NCBI GenBank assembly: GCA_002353285.1
Contig: DEJJ01000022.1
Location: 67,581-131,580 of the forward strand
Reading direction: 5' to 3'
Length of the DNA: 64,000 bases
From: Porphyromonadaceae bacterium UBA2751
GTDB taxonomy: Bacteria; Bacteroidota; Bacteroidia; Bacteroidales; Muribaculaceae
Shown piece by piece: positions 40,326 to 49,287 of the stretch (its first letter is position 1; each line of letters opens with the position of its first letter). The notes beneath the pieces are model-generated. The model saw only the letters and a list, made by a program, of their open reading frames with translations, did no database searches and was not told where the DNA came from. The position numbers were made by a program, and so were the translations under genes.

Positions 40326-41786
40326 ATGGATTATTCTCAATTTTTAATGATGCCGCAAGAGATAGGGCTACTTGTAGTCTTCTTGCTAGTATTCTTATAT
40401 GACACTTTCATGCCCGAGAAGTCGCACAAGGGTCTGCCCTTGTTTGCAACCATCGTGTTTGGCATTTTCATGATATGTGGATTCTGCCCAGTTCAGGACG
40501 GCATGGCATTTGGCGACATGTTTGAGTCGAATAAGGCCACCTGGGCGATGAAGAACATTCTCAACATTGGTATGTTCATTGTGCTGTTGCAGTCGGTGAA
40601 GTGGGCCAATAGCGACTTCGTGGCAATTCGCCGTGGAGAATTCTATGAGTTGATGTTATTGACGCTCTTTGGCATGTACTTGATGATTTCGGGTCGTCAC
40701 TTCCTGGTGTTTGTGATTGGTCTCGAGACTGCATCGTTGCCACTTGCAACACTTGTGGCCTTTGAGAAGAAATATTACGAGAGCCATGAGGCAGCAGCAA
40801 AATATGTGCTCACTGCAGTGTTCTCGTCGGCAATCATGCTGATGGGCCTCTCGTTTGTATATGGCCTCACAGGTACACTCTATTTCAATGACATTGCCAC
40901 AATGATAGTGGGTGACAAGTCGTTGCTGCTCATCGTAGCGCTGGCGTTCCTCATCTCGGGAGTGGGCTACAAGCTCTCACTTGTTCCTTTCCACCTGTGG
41001 ACTGCCGACGTTTATCAGGGCGCACCCACCATGGTGACCAGCTACCTGTCGGTGATCAGTAAGGGTTCGGCTGCGTTTGCATTCTTTGTGATAATGGTAC
41101 AGGTGTTTGGTGCAGCCTACGCACCCATTTGGGAGTGGATGCTCTATGCTGTGATTATCATCACCATCACAGTGGGTAACCTTTTTGCCATTCGTCAGCG
41201 CAACCTCAAGCGCTTCCTGGCTTTCTCGTCAATATCGCAGGCCGGTTACATCATGCTTGGTGTGATTTCGGCAAACCATGTTGGCATGGCCTCGATGATG
41301 TACTACATTTTGGTTTACATCTTCAGCAACCTCGCAGCATTTGGCGTGATTGCCGTGATAGAGCGCAAGACTGGCAAGGTTACTACCGATGATTACAATG
41401 GCCTGTTCAAGACCAACCCATGGCTAGCGTTCGTGATGATGCTTGCTATGTTCTCGCTTGGTGGTATTCCACCCTTTGCGGGCTTCTTCAGCAAGTTCTT
41501 CATCTTCCTGGGAGCCGCACAGACTGGCAGCGTAGCAATTTATGTTCTCGTGCTTATTGCGTTGATCAACACCATCATCTCGCTCTATTACTACCTGCTC
41601 GTGGTTAAGGCGATGTTCATCCGTCAAGATGAATGTGCTATTCCTGCGTTCAAATCGCATTGGACCGAGAAAGCTGGCCTGATAATTTGCACACTGGGCA
41701 TCATCCTCATTGGCCTTGTGAGCTGCATTTACACAAGCCTGAGCGACATCACCAGCTCGCTCACGAGCATGTTCTCAATGATTTAA
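40326..41786 (+). CDS. nuoN: NADH-quinone oxidoreductase subunit N
   Basis: 486 aa, 14 helices. F-V-I-G-L-E-T-A-S-L-P-L-A-T-L-V-A-F, V-P-F-H-L-W-T-A-D-V-Y-Q-G-A-P-T and L-A-F-S-S-I-S-Q-A-G-Y mark the third antiporter-like subunit, which contacts NuoK and NuoJ. Last gene of the block; a hairpin follows within 60 bases. Confidence 0.95.
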   Translation: MDYSQFLMMPQEIGLLVVFLLVFLYDTFMPEKSHKGLPLFATIVFGIFMICGFCPVQDGMAFGDMFESNKATWAMKNILNIGMFIVLLQSVKWANSDFVAIRRGEFYELMLLTLFGMYLMISGRHFLVFVIGLETASLPLATLVAFEKKYYESHEAAAKYVLTAVFSSAIMLMGLSFVYGLTGTLYFNDIATMIVGDKSLLLIVALAFLISGVGYKLSLVPFHLWTADVYQGAPTMVTSYLSVISKGSAAFAFFVIMVQVFGAAYAPIWEWMLYAVIIITITVGNLFAIRQRNLKRFLAFSSISQAGYIMLGVISANHVGMASMMYYILVYIFSNLAAFGVIAVIERKTGKVTTDDYNGLFKTNPWLAFVMMLAMFSLGGIPPFAGFFSKFFIFLGAAQTGSVAIYVLVLIALINTIISLYYYLLVVKAMFIRQDECAIPAFKSHWTEKAGLIICTLGIILIGLVSCIYTSLSDITSSLTSMFSMI

Positions 41787-41813
41787 TTATCATTGTCAAA
41801 ATAAAATAAAATT

Positions 41814-41846
41814 GAGGAGGTGGCTAAATGCCGTCTCCTTGATTTT
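41814..41846 (+). terminator. Hairpin at the end of the nuo-atp-nuo block
   Basis: AGGAGGTGGC (41815-41824) pairs over ten positions with GCCGTCTCCT (41830-41839), two of them G-T. The following GATTTTA is only a weak T-tract. Confidence 0.55.
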
Positions 41847-41949
41847 ACCCCCAAAAAAGCAGAAGTCTTGAGTTGCATATTCTCTTGACATAAGCAATAG
41901 CTTGTTTTTTGTGTTTTTGCCTAAACTTTAATAAATAATGCTCATATAG

Positions 41950-43680
41950 ATGTCACAACTCGAACCATTAATTGCCGACCTTGCGCTAATTCTCATCAGT
42001 GCGGGTGTCATGACGCTTCTTTTTAAAAGCCTCAAGCAGCCTATTGTATTAGGATATATCGTGGCAGGATTTTTAGCCTCGCCTAACATGCCCTATATGC
42101 CCAGTGTAACCGACATGCACGGCATCCATGTGTGGAGCGAAATAGGTGTTATTTTCCTGTTGTTCGCCCTTGGATTGGAATTTTCATTTAAGAAGATTCT
42201 TAAGATGGGTGCTGCACCAATCATTGCTGCGGTTTCCATCATTCTTGCAATGATGTATGTTGGCTCCTTCACGGGTTCCTTGTTTGGATGGAGCGATATG
42301 GACTGCATATTCCTGGGAGGTATGCTCGCAATGTCATCAACCACCATCATTTTTAAGGCATTCGACGACATGGGACTCCGGCAAAAACGTTTTGCGGGAC
42401 TCGTTCTTAGTGTTCTTATTATTGAGGATATTTTAGCAATCGTTCTCATGGTGATGCTATCTACCCTCGCTGTGAGCAAGGAGTTTGAGGGTTCGCAGAT
42501 GCTTGGCTCAATTTTGCAGCTGGGACTTTATCTTGTGCTATGGTTCACGGTAGGACTCTATTTCATACCGTTGGTACTGCGCAAACTCAAGCCGCTGATG
42601 AATAGTGAGACCTTGCTCATTACCGCTCTCGCCCTCTGCTTCGGTATGGTGGTAGCGGCATCTGCTGCAGGTTTCTCGGCTGCCTTTGGAGCCTTTGTTA
42701 TGGGCAGTATCTTAGCCGAGACAGTGGAAGCTGAAACCATTGAACATCTTGTTGCTCCTGTAAAAAATCTCTTTGGAGCCATCTTCTTCGTGTCGGTTGG
42801 CATGATGGTCGACCTGCAGCTCATCATGGAGTATATAGTTCCGATTATTAGTATTATTGCTGCCGTCTTGTTGGGCCAGACTATTTTGAGCACGTGCGGA
42901 TTCCTGCTTTCGGGTCAGTCGTTGAAGACATCCATGCAATGCTCGTTTTCGTTGACCCAGATTGGTGAGTTCGCTTTTATCCTTGCCACCCTCGGCACCT
43001 CGTTGAAGGTCACAAGTGATTTCCTGTATCCCATAGTGGTAGCCGTTTCGGTGTTCACAACGTTCACCACACCTTATATGATACGTTTAGCAGAGCCTGC
43101 CTATAATGTGATAGCTCGCATTCTGCCAGCCAAGTGGATTGCCAGGCTAGAACGTAACAACAACGAGAGCGACGAGGAGGCTACCAACGACGAGCTAAAG
43201 CAGCTCTGGAAGGATGGTTTCAAACGTTTCGTCTTCATCATGCTAATTAGCAGTGTGCTCTGTGTGGCGATTATGGCAGCCATGCTCTATTATGGCGAGC
43301 CAATAATTAGCAATATGCTTCCCGAGCAGTGGGTCCGTCCCGTCACTGCTGTCATTACCGCTCTGTTGTGTTCACCTTTCTTATGGATGATGATGCGTGC
43401 TGGTGGCAACTCACCCGAAGTCAACAAGTTGTGGGACAGCGGTCCTCACTGGCGTGTTAGGCTGACTGCCTATGGAGTGTTACGCCTTTTGATTGCTGCT
43501 ATCTTTGTTAGCTACATCGTTGACTATGCTGTTCCTTGGACCAGTTGGCTTGGCATGTTTGCTCTAGTAGCCATCTTGTTCTTTATCTTCTACTCATCTT
43601 TTTTGGAGAAGAAGAGCAAAAAACTGGCTAAGAATTTTACCGATAACTTAAACGCACGTGAAAAGATGAACCAGCAATAG
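41950..43680 (+). CDS. Cation:proton antiporter, CPA2 (Kef/NapA-like) family
   Basis: 576 aa, about 12 helices in the first 400 residues. P-I-V-L-G-Y-I-V-A-G-F-L, F-A-L-G-L-E-F-S-F-K-K and V-L-I-I-E-D-I-L-A-I-V (paired acidic residues) mark the CPA2 ion-exchange domain. After a charged linker (N-N-N-E-S-D-E-E-A-T-N-D) come three or four more hydrophobic segments; no TrkA-N regulatory domain is present, unlike KefB/C. It exchanges Na+ or K+ for protons; the ion cannot be told from sequence. It follows the respiratory genes but is separated by a hairpin and 160 bases. Confidence 0.88.
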   Translation: MSQLEPLIADLALILISAGVMTLLFKSLKQPIVLGYIVAGFLASPNMPYMPSVTDMHGIHVWSEIGVIFLLFALGLEFSFKKILKMGAAPIIAAVSIILAMMYVGSFTGSLFGWSDMDCIFLGGMLAMSSTTIIFKAFDDMGLRQKRFAGLVLSVLIIEDILAIVLMVMLSTLAVSKEFEGSQMLGSILQLGLYLVLWFTVGLYFIPLVLRKLKPLMNSETLLITALALCFGMVVAASAAGFSAAFGAFVMGSILAETVEAETIEHLVAPVKNLFGAIFFVSVGMMVDLQLIMEYIVPIISIIAAVLLGQTILSTCGFLLSGQSLKTSMQCSFSLTQIGEFAFILATLGTSLKVTSDFLYPIVVAVSVFTTFTTPYMIRLAEPAYNVIARILPAKWIARLERNNNESDEEATNDELKQLWKDGFKRFVFIMLISSVLCVAIMAAMLYYGEPIISNMLPEQWVRPVTAVITALLCSPFLWMMMRAGGNSPEVNKLWDSGPHWRVRLTAYGVLRLLIAAIFVSYIVDYAVPWTSWLGMFALVAILFFIFYSSFLEKKSKKLAKNFTDNLNAREKMNQQ

Positions 43681-43719
43681 TGTGATTCGTCGAGGAATGT
43701 GCAATTCATTATAAGTATT

Positions 43720-43778
43720 CAATCTTCTTTGAGGGCGTGTGTTGCTGTTTGGGAGAGCACTGTCCTCTAAGAAGATTG
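43720..43778. terminator. Hairpin between the antiporter and ygiQ
   Basis: CAATCTTCTT (43720-43729) pairs with AAGAAGATTG (43769-43778), and GAGG/CCTC strengthens the loop side. T-tracts are weak on both sides. It lies between two convergent genes and probably ends both transcripts. Confidence 0.45.
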
Positions 43779-43812
43779 ATAATTTATAGAGATTGTTTTC
43801 TTGATAGAAAGG

Positions 43813-45711
43813 CTATTTCTTATTAGGTTTGCGTGGACTCTTGTGTGGGCTACTGGTGGTTGTTGACGAGCCAATGTCCTTTGGGTAGAGCTTGAGGATT
43901 AGGTCGTTGCGGTGCATTTTCTTGAGCGAACGGATAATGTCGGCCTTGTATTTCTTGTCGTACCAGAAGAAATACTTGCGTTGGGCTAGTTTCTCCTCCT
44001 TACTGTGGGCGGTATAAATGGGCTCGAGGGTGTAGGGGTGTAGACCAGTGTAGAAAGCTTCGGTGGCCACTGTCATGGGCGTTGGGGTAAAGTCTTGCAC
44101 CTGCTCGAGGTGGAAGTTGAGTTCCTTGGTCAATGCGGCAAGTTCTGCCATGTCCATTTCATGGCAGGCGGGGTGCGATGATATGAAGTAAGGAATCAAC
44201 TGCTGGTTGAGGTGGTGTTTTGAGTTCACTCGGTCAAAGATGCGCTTAAACTGCACAAACTGCTGGAATGATGGCTTGCGCATTACTTTCAGGACATCAT
44301 CACTGGTGTGCTCGGGTGCCACCTTGAGGCGGCCCGAGACATGAAAACGAATCAATTCCTCATTATATTGAGCATTGGCTTTATCAACCTCGGGGTCGCC
44401 ACTGTGGTGCATCGACAGGTCGTAGCGCACACCACTGCCAATGAACGACTTCTTAATTTCGGGCAGGGCATCGACGCTGTGGTAGATGTCGAGCAGAGGG
44501 CGGTGGTCGTTGTTAAGATTAGGGCAGGGCTTGGGGTGCAGGCATGACGGACGGGTGCAGCGCTTGCATCGCTCCAGGTCGTGGCCATGCATAGCATACA
44601 TGTTGGCACTGGGTCCGCCCAGGTCACTGATGTAGCCCTTGAAATCAGCCATGTGTGTCACCTGCTCCACTTCACGCATTATTGACTCCTTGCTGCGCGA
44701 GGCGATGAACTTGCCTTGATGAGCGCTGATAGTGCAGAAAGCACAACCGCCAAAGCAGCCACGATGCATGCACACCGAGTGCCTGATCATCTCGTAGGCA
44801 GGTATGCGCTTGCCTCGGTAGCGTGGGTGAGGAAGGCGAGTGTAGGGCAGGTCGAACGAGGCATCCACCTGCTCGGTTGTCATGGGTGGATTCATTGGTG
44901 TGACCTTGATGGCAACATTGCCAGTTGCCTGCCACAAGGTGTGTCCATGCCATCGGTTGCTTTCTATCTCAATGTTTTTGAAATTCTCGGCCTGGCAGCG
45001 TTTGCTCTGCTGGCACTGTTTAAACGAGTGTAGGACGATATTATCGTTGTCATTCTCATTGGGAATTTCGTCAAGAGGTCGACGAACAACAGTCTGTGGA
45101 ATATAGGTCAAATCCTCAATCTTTGCACCAGCGCTTAGAGCATCGGCGATAGCAACGGTTGCCAGTTCGCCCATGCCGTAGCACACTATATCGACAGGTG
45201 CACTGTCCATAATGGATGGCATGAGTCGGTCCTGCCAGTAGTCGTAGTGTGACAATCGCCTGAGCGATGCCTCGATGCCGCCGGCAATCACAGGCACATC
45301 GGGGAATAGCCGCTTGAGAATCTCACTGTAAACGACGGTGGGATAGTCGGGGCGTGCTCCAGCTCTGCCGTCGGGGGTGTAAGCATCGTCGCTGCGACGT
45401 CGTCGGTTGGCAGTGTAGTGGTTCACCATGGAGTCCATGGCACCTGCCGAGATGCCAAAGAAGAGCCTAGGCTTACCCAGCTTGCGGAAGTCGCGCAAGT
45501 CGTCGCGCCAGTTGGGTTGCGGCACAATGGCCACGCGGTAGCCATGCGCCTCGAGCGTGCGTCCTATCACTGCCGTGCCCATCGATGGATGGTCGATATA
45601 GGCGTCTCCAGTGAATAGAATCACGTCGATGTAATCCCAACCCAGATGCTCAATTTCCTTGGTGGTGGTTGGTAGCCATTGCCCATCAATATGTCGGTTG
45701 TTGTCGTTCAC
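43813..45711 (-). CDS. YgiQ family radical SAM protein
   Basis: 632 aa, the family's usual size. Radical SAM cluster motif C-F-G-G-C-A-F-C (CxxxCxxC) after H-S-V-C-M-H-R-G. The N-terminal part is cobalamin-binding-like (Y-I-D-V-I-L-F-T-G-D-A-Y-I-D-H-P-S) and the C-terminal S-L-K-K-M-H-R-N-D-L-I tail is basic. The physiological reaction of YgiQ proteins is not established. Its ATG overlaps the uvrB stop by 4 bases, so it is translated from the uvrB message. Confidence 0.9.
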   Translation of the reverse strand: MNDNNRHIDGQWLPTTTKEIEHLGWDYIDVILFTGDAYIDHPSMGTAVIGRTLEAHGYRVAIVPQPNWRDDLRDFRKLGKPRLFFGISAGAMDSMVNHYTANRRRRSDDAYTPDGRAGARPDYPTVVYSEILKRLFPDVPVIAGGIEASLRRLSHYDYWQDRLMPSIMDSAPVDIVCYGMGELATVAIADALSAGAKIEDLTYIPQTVVRRPLDEIPNENDNDNIVLHSFKQCQQSKRCQAENFKNIEIESNRWHGHTLWQATGNVAIKVTPMNPPMTTEQVDASFDLPYTRLPHPRYRGKRIPAYEMIRHSVCMHRGCFGGCAFCTISAHQGKFIASRSKESIMREVEQVTHMADFKGYISDLGGPSANMYAMHGHDLERCKRCTRPSCLHPKPCPNLNNDHRPLLDIYHSVDALPEIKKSFIGSGVRYDLSMHHSGDPEVDKANAQYNEELIRFHVSGRLKVAPEHTSDDVLKVMRKPSFQQFVQFKRIFDRVNSKHHLNQQLIPYFISSHPACHEMDMAELAALTKELNFHLEQVQDFTPTPMTVATEAFYTGLHPYTLEPIYTAHSKEEKLAQRKYFFWYDKKYKADIIRSLKKMHRNDLILKLYPKDIGSSTTTSSPHKSPRKPNKK

Positions 45712-47798
45712 TGATTCTTCTTATCCAATTTTTCTTGCAACTTCAGAATCTCGTCGCGGTATTGTGCAGCAGCGAGGAATTCCATGTTCTTGGCCGCAGC
45801 CACCATTTGGCTCTTTAGATATTCGATGGTCTTCTCCAAGTCTTGCGGTTTCATGTAGGCAATAACAGGGTCGGCAGCAATACCTGCACTGCGGTCAAAC
45901 TCTGCCTCCACTTGTTGCTGTAGCGATGCCATGTCGTGCACGTTGCTCTCGTAGCGGCGTGCATGCTGGCGGCTCTCATCGCTTGTGCTCATGTTGGTGT
46001 CGACACCTATAATTGAGTTGCGAGCCTTGACAATCGCCTGTGGTGTTATGCCGTGTTCCTCGTTGTAGTGTAATTGCAAAGTGCGTCGGCGCTCGGTCTC
46101 GTCGATGGTGCGCCGCATCGAGTCGGTGATTTTGTCGGCATACATTATCACCTCGCCATTAAGGTTGCGGGCGGCGCGGCCAGCAGTTTGAGTCAATGCG
46201 CGGTGCGAGCGCAGGAAACCTTCCTTGTCGGCATCGAGGATAGCCACAAGCGACACCTCGGGCAAGTCGAGGCCCTCACGCAGGAGGTTCACACCCACGA
46301 GTACATCTATAACCCCAAGTCGCAGGTCGTCGATAATCTGGATGCGGTCCATGGTTTCGACATCGCTGTGCATGTAGGCACACTTGATGTTGATTTTAGC
46401 CAAGTAACTGTTCAATTCCTCGGCCATTCGCTTGGTGAGAGTAGTGACGAGCACTCGCTCGTGGTTCTCTACACGAATTTCAATTTCGTGGATTAGGTCA
46501 TCAATTTGGCCGAGTGATGGGCGAACAGTGATTTTTGGGTCGAGAAGGCCTGTGGGACGCAGAATCTGCTCGGTGACAACACCCTCGCAACGCTCGAGCT
46601 CGTAGTCGGCAGGAGTGGCGCTCACGTAGATGGTTTGGTGCGTTAGGGCTTCAAACTCGGTGAATGTCAATGGCCTGTTGTCGCGTGCGGCATCGAGCCT
46701 GAAGCCGTAGTTCACGAGTGTATCCTTGCGTGAACGGTCGCCACCATACATGGCTCTCACTTGTGGCACCGTTGCGTGACTCTCGTCAATGATTGTGAGG
46801 AAGTCGCTTGGCATGTAGTCGAGTAGGCAATAGGGGCGTGCGCCAGGCTCACGTCCGTCGAAGTAGCGCGAGTAGTTCTCGATGCCAGAGCAGTAGCCCA
46901 CCTCTCGTATCATCTCCAGGTCGTAGGTCACTCGCTCCTTGAGGCGCTTGGCTTCAACAGGACGGTTCTCTCGGTAGAACATGTCGACCTGAGTGCCCAG
47001 GTCAACGTCGATTTTACCCAGGGCCTTTGCCATGCTCTCCTTGCTGGTTACGAAGATGTTGGCGGGGTAGATATTGAATCCCTCAACACTCTCACGTGGC
47101 ATCATGGTTAATGGGTCGAGCAACTCCATGCTCTCAATCTCATCGCCCCAGAAGATGACACGCAGCACAGCGTCGGTGTCGGCAATCATCACGTCGACTG
47201 TGTCGCCCTTTACGCGGAATGTGCCCATCGCCAGTTCATACTCGTTGCGAGAGTAAAGAGCATCCACCAGGCGTCGCAGGAAGGCGTCGCGCCCTATGTT
47301 CATGCCCACCTTGAGGCGCACGATATTGGCCTCAATGTTCTCGGGATTGCCCATGCCGTAGAGGCACGACACGCTGGAAACGACAACCACGTCGCGGCGA
47401 CCCGAGAGCAGTGCTGTTACAGTAGCAAGTCGCAGGCGGTCAATCTCCTTGTTAATGGCAAGGTCCTTCTCGATGTATTTGTCGCTCGATGGCAGGTAAG
47501 CCTCGGGCTGGTAGTAGTCGTAGTAGGACACGAAGTATTGCACCGAGTTCTCGGGGAAGAACGCCTTGAACTCGGCATAGAGTTGTGCCGCGAGCGTCTT
47601 GTTGTGTGACAAGACAAGGGTGGGGCGGTTGGTTTGCGCTATCACGTTGGCCATCGTGAAAGTCTTTCCCGAACCAGTTACACCAAGCAACGTCTGGCAC
47701 GGCAGGCCGTTGTTAACGCCATCCACCAGTTCCTTAATGGCTTGCGGTTGATCACCCGTGGGTTCATATTGAGATACTAACTTGAAATTCATCTTCAA
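45708..47798 (-). CDS. uvrB: Excinuclease ABC subunit B
   Basis: 696 aa. Walker A G-V-T-G-S-G-K-T (39-46), damage-probing beta-hairpin Y-Y-D-Y-Y-Q-P-E-A-Y, Walker B I-I-D-E-S-H, and helicase motif V-G-V-N-L-L-R-E-G-L-D-L-P-E. The C-terminal UVR motif (L-E-K-T-I-E-Y-L-K-S-Q-M) binds UvrC. It verifies lesions handed over by UvrA in nucleotide excision repair. The ATG two codons in is an equally possible start. Confidence 0.96.
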   Translation of the reverse strand: MKMNFKLVSQYEPTGDQPQAIKELVDGVNNGLPCQTLLGVTGSGKTFTMANVIAQTNRPTLVLSHNKTLAAQLYAEFKAFFPENSVQYFVSYYDYYQPEAYLPSSDKYIEKDLAINKEIDRLRLATVTALLSGRRDVVVVSSVSCLYGMGNPENIEANIVRLKVGMNIGRDAFLRRLVDALYSRNEYELAMGTFRVKGDTVDVMIADTDAVLRVIFWGDEIESMELLDPLTMMPRESVEGFNIYPANIFVTSKESMAKALGKIDVDLGTQVDMFYRENRPVEAKRLKERVTYDLEMIREVGYCSGIENYSRYFDGREPGARPYCLLDYMPSDFLTIIDESHATVPQVRAMYGGDRSRKDTLVNYGFRLDAARDNRPLTFTEFEALTHQTIYVSATPADYELERCEGVVTEQILRPTGLLDPKITVRPSLGQIDDLIHEIEIRVENHERVLVTTLTKRMAEELNSYLAKINIKCAYMHSDVETMDRIQIIDDLRLGVIDVLVGVNLLREGLDLPEVSLVAILDADKEGFLRSHRALTQTAGRAARNLNGEVIMYADKITDSMRRTIDETERRRTLQLHYNEEHGITPQAIVKARNSIIGVDTNMSTSDESRQHARRYESNVHDMASLQQQVEAEFDRSAGIAADPVIAYMKPQDLEKTIEYLKSQMVAAAKNMEFLAAAQYRDEILKLQEKLDKKNQ

Positions 47799-47817
47799 CT
47801 ACAAATAATATACCCTA

Positions 47818-47849
47818 CAAAGGTAGTGAATTTCTTGCTACTGTGCAAA
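47818..47849 (-). promoter_or_regulatory. Promoter of uvrB-ygiQ
   Basis: On the minus strand TTTG (complement of 47846-47849), 20 nt, TACCTTTG (complement of 47818-47825). Both boxes match. No LexA-like palindrome is evident. Confidence 0.75.
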
Positions 47850-47954
47850 CATTATGCAAGTCGTGGCTTGTGGCTTCTCATATCACCTGATGCCTCGTTA
47901 ATACTTTTTTACATGAAAAAAAATGCTTTTTTATATGTTTAATGATTTTTTTTG

Positions 47955-47962
47955 TAATTTTG
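47955..47962 (+). promoter_or_regulatory. -7 box of the serine palmitoyltransferase gene
   Basis: TAATTTTG, 74 bases before the ATG at 48037. No clear TTTG at -33. Confidence 0.5.
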
Positions 47963-48036
47963 CAGTCTAAATAATAGGTAATAATGTGGTTTTTACTATT
48001 TATTGTGAGACAAAACCACTGCAATTTTAAAGATAT

Positions 48037-49224
48037 ATGAAGTTATTACAACAGAAGTTGGCAAGCTACACCGAGCCCCAAAAAGCTAAGGCAGCAGGCA
48101 TTTATCCTTATTTCCGTGCCATATCAAGCGAGCAGGACACCGAGGTAATCATTGGTGGCAAGAAGGTGCTGATGTTTGGCTCGAACTGCTATTCGGGACT
48201 TGTTAATGATTCCCGTGTGCGTGATGCTGCGATTGCTGCAACCATGAAATATGGCACTGGCTTGGCGGGCTCACCATTCCTTAATGGCACTCTCGACATC
48301 CACAAGGACCTTGAGAAGAAGCTTGCGGCCTACGCTGGCAAGGAAGATGCCATGATTTACAGCACTGGTTTTGAAGTGAACCTTGGAGTTGTTTCGTGCC
48401 TAACTGGTCGTGAAGATTACATTCTGTGGGATGAGCAGGATCATGCCTCGATTATTGAGGGCAGGCGCTTGTCGTTCTCACAATCGCTCAAATATAAACA
48501 CAACGACATGGCTTCGCTGGAGGCCCAGTTGCAAAAGTGCAAGCCCGACAAGGTGAAGCTTATCGTCACTGACGGTGTGTTCTCGATGGAAGGCGATGTG
48601 TGCAAGTTGCCAGATATCGTTGAGTTGGCTCGTAAGTATGACGCGAGCATCATGGTTGACGAAGCTCATGGCATTGGAGTGTTTGGCAAGGGCGGCCGCG
48701 GCGTGTGCGACCACTTTGGCTTAACCGACGAGGTGGACCTTATCATGGGCACCTTCAGCAAGTCGTTTGCCTCACTGGGTGGCTTCATAGCAACCGACGA
48801 GGTGATTACAAACTACCTGCGTCATCACAGCCGCAGCTACATCTTCACAGCCAGCATCACTCCTGCAGCTACTGCTGCTGTGAGCACAGCTCTTGATATC
48901 ATGATTGCCGAGCCCGAGCGTCAGGAGAAGTTGTGGGAGAATACCCACTATGCTCTTGAAGGCTTCCGCCAGATGGGCTGTGAGATTGGTCACACTGAGA
49001 CTCCAATCATTCCGCTCTTCATTCGCGACAACAACCTCACGTTCCTTATCACTCGTGAGTTGCTTGATGAGGGCATCTTTGTTAACCCAGTAGTTTCGCC
49101 TGCAGTTGCCCCAACTGACACTTTGATTCGTTTCAGCTTGATGGCGACCCACACTCGTGAGCAGGTTAGCATTGCGCTGGAGAAAATCAAGAAGGTTTTC
49201 CGCAGCCACAACTTGATACCTTAA
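48037..49224 (+). CDS. spt: Serine palmitoyltransferase (alpha-oxoamine synthase family)
   Basis: 395 aa. PLP lysine K242 in M-G-T-F-S-K-S-F-A-S-L-G-G, the stacking histidine in D-E-Q-D-H-A-S-I (H135), and V-D-E-A-H-G (208-212). From the start (L-L-Q-Q-K-L-A..P-Q-K-A-K-A-A-G-I-Y-P-Y-F-R) through F-G-S-N-C-Y-S-G-L it follows the Bacteroides serine palmitoyltransferase closely, more so than KBL or BioF. It condenses L-serine with palmitoyl-CoA to 3-ketosphinganine, the first step of sphingolipid synthesis, a hallmark of Bacteroidales. BioF is the main alternative. Confidence 0.85.
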   Translation: MKLLQQKLASYTEPQKAKAAGIYPYFRAISSEQDTEVIIGGKKVLMFGSNCYSGLVNDSRVRDAAIAATMKYGTGLAGSPFLNGTLDIHKDLEKKLAAYAGKEDAMIYSTGFEVNLGVVSCLTGREDYILWDEQDHASIIEGRRLSFSQSLKYKHNDMASLEAQLQKCKPDKVKLIVTDGVFSMEGDVCKLPDIVELARKYDASIMVDEAHGIGVFGKGGRGVCDHFGLTDEVDLIMGTFSKSFASLGGFIATDEVITNYLRHHSRSYIFTASITPAATAAVSTALDIMIAEPERQEKLWENTHYALEGFRQMGCEIGHTETPIIPLFIRDNNLTFLITRELLDEGIFVNPVVSPAVAPTDTLIRFSLMATHTREQVSIALEKIKKVFRSHNLIP

Positions 49225-49250
49225 TGATAGTTGCTGCATAACACGATATT

Positions 49251-49282
49251 AAGGATGTGTCACTGTTGTCACATCCTTTTTT
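49251..49282 (+). terminator. Terminator of the serine palmitoyltransferase gene
   Basis: AAGGATGTG (49251-49259) pairs with CACATCCTT (49270-49278), followed by T residues. It ends a few bases before the tilS ATG. Confidence 0.8.
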
Positions 49283-49287
49283 ATAAA

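Noticed and set aside
43720..43778. Small RNA gene between the antiporter and ygiQ
   Set aside because: A single hairpin between convergent genes is explained better as a shared terminator.
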